This document shows, in pieces, positions 17,425 to 20,153 of a stretch of 20,153 nt of DNA. Under the pieces are notes generated by a model. That model ran no database searches, was not told the origin of the DNA, and saw only the letters and a program-made list of their open reading frames with translations. Position 1 is the first letter of the stretch. The number at the start of each line of letters is the position of its first letter. The DNA is taken from the IMG/VR virus record IMGVR_UViG_3300036770_002097, positions 1-20,153 of that record. One strand, 5' to 3'. The DNA comes from a virus. The position numbers and the translations under genes are program-made.

Positions 17425-17429
17425 AGGAG
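17425..17429 (+). promoter_or_regulatory. Strong ribosome-binding site
   Basis: AGGAG lies six bases before the ATG at 17436 in one of the few real gaps of the window. It decides the start of the 71-residue gene that follows. Confidence 0.8.
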
Positions 17430-17435
17430 AACAAA

Positions 17436-17651
17436 ATGGCTATGAAACAACCCCAAAGACAAGTTTATAGAACAATGCAGGGAAAAGAAATTGACATGGA
17501 TAAGCTAAGAATTAAACACGAAATGACCTTAGCAGTTGGCAATGCTAAAATGAATGCTCGTGGAGACGAAATTGGACCTGGAGGAAGAATTGTTCGCAAA
17601 CGCGAAGAATCTTCAGTAGAATACCACACAGATAACAAGGATATGAAATAA
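17436..17651 (+). CDS. Small basic protein of unknown function
   Basis: This 71-residue protein is preceded by a good AGGAG. It is rich in Lys, Arg and Met, with MAMKQPQRQVYRTMQGKEID at the start and a compact motif VGNAKMNARGDEIGPGGRIV near residues 34-53. The second motif, NARGDE(I)GPGG, looks conserved-type and turn-rich. A basic, largely unstructured protein such as this could bind nucleic acid or a virion component, but nothing in the sequence decides. It sits directly upstream of the co-chaperonin gene with a three-base gap, so the two are probably co-translated. Confidence 0.72.
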   Translation: MAMKQPQRQVYRTMQGKEIDMDKLRIKHEMTLAVGNAKMNARGDEIGPGGRIVRKREESSVEYHTDNKDMK

Positions 17652-17654
17652 CAA

Positions 17655-18002
17655 ATGGGATTTGAAACTTTAACTAACCTAAAACTTAGACCTTTAAGAG
17701 ATACTATCTTAGTAAGAGACCTAGACTCTGAAGGGATCCAACTTAAATCAGGCATTTACATACCTAGTCAAGATGGTAAAACTGCTGGCATTAAACCCAG
17801 ATGGGCAAAAGTCTACGCCACTGGTCCAGATCAAAACAATGTAAAAGAAGGTGAATGGGTTTATGTAGAGCATGGACGATGGACTAGAGGAGTTGAAATT
17901 GCCGAAGGCGGTGAAACTTTTACTGTAAGAAGAGTAGACCCAGACAACATCTTATTGTCTGCCGATGAACGCCCAGAAGATACACTTATTAAAAATGACT
18001 AA
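17655..18002 (+). CDS. GroES/gp31-like co-chaperonin
   Basis: This 115-residue protein resembles GroES, the cap of the GroEL folding chamber. LKLRPLRDTILVRD (residues 9-22) matches the GroES opening strand (the RPLxDRxxV pattern). SGIYIPS (32-38) lies where GroES has its mobile-loop GG(I/V)VL tripeptide. RWAKVYATGPD corresponds to the GEVLAVG strand, VKEGEWVYVEHG (63-74) to the VKxGDxVxF strand, and RRVDPDNILLSADE (92-105) to the ESDILAI end. T4 uses gp31 in this role to fold its capsid protein with host GroEL; this is a likely analogue. It is slightly longer than GroES (about 97 residues), with an extra tail. It follows the 71-residue gene and overlaps the next by eight bases. Confidence 0.85.
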   Translation: MGFETLTNLKLRPLRDTILVRDLDSEGIQLKSGIYIPSQDGKTAGIKPRWAKVYATGPDQNNVKEGEWVYVEHGRWTRGVEIAEGGETFTVRRVDPDNILLSADERPEDTLIKND

Positions 18003-18354
18003 TCCTTTTAAAGATCAAACTAAATTCATGGTTAGCTGCGACCAAACTGTATGCGATATAAATGGCCCACAGTTTAGTCTATACAATAAACTAATCGAAG
18101 AAGAAGTTCAAGAACTTAGAGATGCCCGTAATCAAGAAGAACAACTAGATGCCCTAGTTGATATTTTAGTAGTGACTATTGGTGCTATTAATTCCATGGG
18201 CGCAGACGGGGAAGGAGCATGGAATGAAGTTATGAGAACTAACTTTGCTAAGATTGATCCAGATACCGGAAAAGTTCGTAAACGTGAGGACGGCAAAGTT
18301 CTCAAGCCCGAAGGATGGCAACCTCCTAATCTCAAACCTTTCCTACACGCATGA
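17995..18354 (+). CDS. MazG-like nucleotide pyrophosphohydrolase
   Basis: This 119-residue all-alpha protein carries the acidic motif pattern of MazG/HisE-type pyrophosphohydrolases: LIEEEVQELRDA (residues 33-44) followed by DALVDILVVTIGAINSMG (52-69), giving E-x3-E and D-x3-D metal ligands. A segment with NFAKIDPDTGKVRKREDGKV ends the fold. Such enzymes hydrolyse nucleoside triphosphates to the monophosphate and pyrophosphate; MazG-like proteins are frequent in marine phages. An upstream in-frame ATG at 17965 would add ten residues lying entirely inside the co-chaperonin gene and has no better ribosome-binding site, so I prefer 17995. The stop overlaps the following small gene's start (ATGA). 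Exact substrate is not inferable. Confidence 0.85.
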   Translation: MTNPFKDQTKFMVSCDQTVCDINGPQFSLYNKLIEEEVQELRDARNQEEQLDALVDILVVTIGAINSMGADGEGAWNEVMRTNFAKIDPDTGKVRKREDGKVLKPEGWQPPNLKPFLHA

Positions 18355-18497
18355 AATGCGACATCTGCCGTAAAGAATATTCACCTTCCTGTGATTTTCA
18401 ACAAGGCAGATGTCCACTTCACCCTCCTACTATTGACATTCACTATCTTAGATTTTATAATCTATTCCAAGCAATTAAAAACTTTTTCAAGAGGTAA
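18351..18497 (+). CDS. Small Cys-rich (zinc-ribbon-like) protein, 48 residues
   Basis: This 48-residue gene is read as MKCDICRKEYSPSCDFQQGR, then CPLHPPTIDIHYLRFYNLFQ, then AIKNFFKR. It starts at an ATGA overlap with the MazG-like gene and ends three bases before the clamp-loader gene, filling that gap exactly. Cys at 3, 6, 14 and 21, with His24 adjacent, form a CxxC...C...C(PLH) pattern likely to bind one zinc ion. A short amphipathic tail follows. The AAGAGG needed for translation of the next gene lies inside its last codons. Packing into the gap, overlap architecture and the Cys spacing support a real gene. Function is unknown. Confidence 0.75.
   Translation: MKCDICRKEYSPSCDFQQGRCPLHPPTIDIHYLRFYNLFQAIKNFFKR
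18489..18494 (+). promoter_or_regulatory. Ribosome-binding site inside the preceding gene
   Basis: AAGAGG lies five bases before the clamp-loader ATG at 18500 and within the final codons of the 48-residue gene. The layout implies translational coupling of the two genes. Confidence 0.65.
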
Positions 18498-18499
18498 CA

Positions 18500-19417
18500 A
18501 TGAAAGAACTTTGGACAGAGAAATACAGACCTAGAACCTTGGACGGATATGTGTTTAAAGATGAGGCTACCAAAGCACAAATTGAACAATGGACTAAAGA
18601 AGGTAGTATTCCACATCTTATGTTTAGCGGCAGTGCTGGAGTAGGTAAAACTACTTTGGCAAAAATATTAATCAATCTTCTTAATGTAGAAGACACAGAT
18701 GTATTATTTGCCAACGGCAGTAAAGAAGGACGCAAGATCGAATGGGTCGACAAACTAATAGGTTTTTGTCAAACCATGCCGTTTGGAGAATTTAAAGCAG
18801 TCATTATTGACGAAGCTGACTACCTTAACGCACAAAGCGTTCAGCCTGCCATGCGTAATCTAATGGAGCAGTATAGCCAAACAGTCCGTTTCATCCTAAC
18901 CTGTAATTACCCAAATAAAATAATTCCTCCTTTACATAGTCGTTGTCAAAAAATACACATCGAACGCACTGACATAGACGAGTTTACAGCTAGAGTAGCA
19001 ACTATACTAGTCGAAGAGAACGTTGACTTTGAGCTAGACACATTAGACACTTTTGTTAAAGCAACTTATCCCGATCTTAGAAAATGCATAAACAATGTTC
19101 AAATGAACAGCATCGGCGGCGTGCTAAAACGTGAAGAATCCAGTAATGATTCTCAAGACTATCGTATTGAAATGGTGGAATTATTTAAGATAGGTAAGAT
19201 TTCAGAAGCACGAAAACTTGTATGCAGTCAAGCAAGACCAGAAGAAATGGAAGATATCTATCGCTGGCTCTATGACAATGTAGAAATATTTGGAGATGAA
19301 GCCCGACAAGAAAAGGCTATTCTTACAATTAAGCAAGGGCTGGTAGATCATTCCTTAGTAATGGACCCAGAGATCAATCTAGCAGCCACTCTTATCAGGC
19401 TAAGTCATATTAGTTAA
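18500..19417 (+). CDS. 44: Sliding-clamp loader ATPase subunit (T4 gp44-like)
   Basis: This 305-residue AAA+ ATPase resembles T4 gp44 and the small subunits of replication factor C, which open the sliding clamp and load it at primer ends. It begins WTEKYRPRTLDGYVF, the RFC box of this family. Walker A is GSAGVGKTT (44-52), Walker B is VIIDEAD (101-107), a sensor-1 segment is LTCNYPNKI (133-141), and the SRC arginine-finger motif is at 147-149 in HSRCQ. The length is close to T4 gp44 (about 319). The upstream 48-residue gene carries its ribosome-binding site. In T4 gp44 neighbours gp45 and gp62; neither is visible here, and the gene instead faces phoH. Confidence is high for the family. Confidence 0.93.
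   Translation: MKELWTEKYRPRTLDGYVFKDEATKAQIEQWTKEGSIPHLMFSGSAGVGKTTLAKILINLLNVEDTDVLFANGSKEGRKIEWVDKLIGFCQTMPFGEFKAVIIDEADYLNAQSVQPAMRNLMEQYSQTVRFILTCNYPNKIIPPLHSRCQKIHIERTDIDEFTARVATILVEENVDFELDTLDTFVKATYPDLRKCINNVQMNSIGGVLKREESSNDSQDYRIEMVELFKIGKISEARKLVCSQARPEEMEDIYRWLYDNVEIFGDEARQEKAILTIKQGLVDHSLVMDPEINLAATLIRLSHIS
19414..19417. other. TTAA shared by two convergent stop codons
   Basis: The clamp-loader stop (TAA, 19415-19417, + strand) and the phoH stop (TAA read on the - strand, 19414-19416) share the palindromic TTAA. There is no intergenic DNA between the converging genes. Confidence 0.97.
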
Positions 19418-20130
19418 TCACCGTATATTGATAATATCTCCTTTACGGCGTGATGACGCTCAATGTCTTTGTGATCAAACTGAACTACAGTTAGATATTC
19501 TGTCTGTTTATGTTCTTGTAATAATTCAATAAAGTTAATAAGTCCATTGTCTTTGAGCCTGTCTGCCTGATTCAAGTCTCCGGTTACTACCATTTTACTA
19601 AAATCACCTAGCCTAGTTAACAACATTTTCATTTGGTTAGGTGTGGCATTTTGCATTTCATCTGCTATAATATAACTGCTTTTGAACGTGCGGCCCCTCA
19701 TATAGGCTAATGGGCTTATTTCAACTACTCCTTCATCTAGCATGTTTCCTATATCTTTTTGACTGTAATATTCTCCTAGCACATCAAAAATAGGTCTTGT
19801 CCATGGAGCCATTTTTTCCTGTAATGTTCCCGGCAGAAAACCTAGGTCTTCATCTACACTCACGGCGGGTCTAGTGATTATGATTTTGTCTACCTTACCT
19901 TCTTGAAACATACGAATACCATGTTGGACTGCTAACATAGTTTTACCTGTGCCGGCTGGTCCCACTGCTATGACAATACTCTTATCGTCATTTTGTAGTT
20001 GTTGTAGGTATAGTTGTTGGTTTCTGTTGCGAGGATTGACATCTACACGATGCTTCTTCGCTGGAAGGTATGTATGAAAATCAATTACGTTTACATTGCT
20101 ATTAAAACGCTTCTTCACTCTTTTACTCAT
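19414..20130 (-). CDS. phoH: PhoH-family P-loop ATPase
   Basis: This 238-residue protein shows the features of PhoH: Walker A GPAGTGKT (57-64), IIITRPAVSVDEDLGFLPGT (83-102), MRGRTFKSSYIIADEMQN (144-161) with a Walker B-like IIADE, and TGDLNQAD (183-190). A basic N-terminus (SKRVKKRF) precedes the P-loop. PhoH proteins are ATPases related to the helicase domain of NTP-dependent enzymes; the phage role is still uncertain, though phoH is a frequent marine-phage gene. Upstream on the minus strand, GGGAG ends seven bases from the ATG. It is the only minus-strand gene visible. The family call is firm; role in infection is inferred at most. Confidence 0.93.
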   Translation of the reverse strand: MSKRVKKRFNSNVNVIDFHTYLPAKKHRVDVNPRNRNQQLYLQQLQNDDKSIVIAVGPAGTGKTMLAVQHGIRMFQEGKVDKIIITRPAVSVDEDLGFLPGTLQEKMAPWTRPIFDVLGEYYSQKDIGNMLDEGVVEISPLAYMRGRTFKSSYIIADEMQNATPNQMKMLLTRLGDFSKMVVTGDLNQADRLKDNGLINFIELLQEHKQTEYLTVVQFDHKDIERHHAVKEILSIYGD

Positions 20131-20153
20131 TAAGTTCTCCCACTTTTGGTAAA

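Noticed and set aside
17965-17994. Upstream ATG for the MazG-like gene
   Set aside because: It adds ten residues lying inside the co-chaperonin gene, with no better ribosome-binding site; the ATG at 17995 gives the usual stop/start overlap.
19423-19436. Hairpin (ATATT-GAT-AATAT) as a terminator between the convergent genes
   Set aside because: The stem is five A/T pairs, lies within the phoH coding region and has no following T-run of note.

Overview
The window looks like part of the genome of a tailed phage of the marine T4-like (myovirus) type. The evidence is a T4 gp44-type clamp-loader ATPase, a PhoH-family ATPase, a GroES/gp31-like co-chaperonin, a MazG-like pyrophosphohydrolase, and a run of fibre-type virion genes whose modules I recognise from cyanophage and other marine T4-like genomes. 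Genes are almost gapless, with TAATG or ATGA junctions. The DNA is fairly AT-rich. No photosynthesis gene, integrase, rRNA, tRNA or insertion sequence is visible, so the host cannot be named (a marine bacterium, cyanobacterial or not). I ran no database search; family calls rest on motifs read by eye.

Bases 1-16680, + strand, hold a late virion module. In order: a very large fibre/structural protein cut by the left edge; a fibre-like protein with an internal domain duplication; an 868-residue fibre protein with seven W-x-F...G...P repeats; a smaller fibre protein with a 12-bp/4-residue NVTG repeat; a fibre with an Mtd-like N-terminus; a subtilisin-family protease whose catalytic domain is split by an insert of about 400 residues; a protein with four putative-Ig (He_PIG-like) motifs; and a 197-residue protein whose N-terminus resembles the fibre N-terminal module. 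These probably form or mature the adsorption apparatus or virion surface, with the protease and its propeptide-like N-terminus as the unexpected member.

Bases 16677-18497, + strand, hold a run of small genes: a 77-residue helical protein, a 163-residue protein whose C-terminal half resembles the palm-entry segment of bacterial DNA polymerase III alpha but stops before the catalytic aspartates, a 71-residue unknown, the co-chaperonin, the MazG-like enzyme, and a 48-residue Cys-rich protein.

Bases 18500-20130 hold the clamp-loader ATPase (+) and phoH (-). They converge and share the four bases TTAA as overlapping stop codons. No gap exceeds 300 bases; the longest is about 29 bases.
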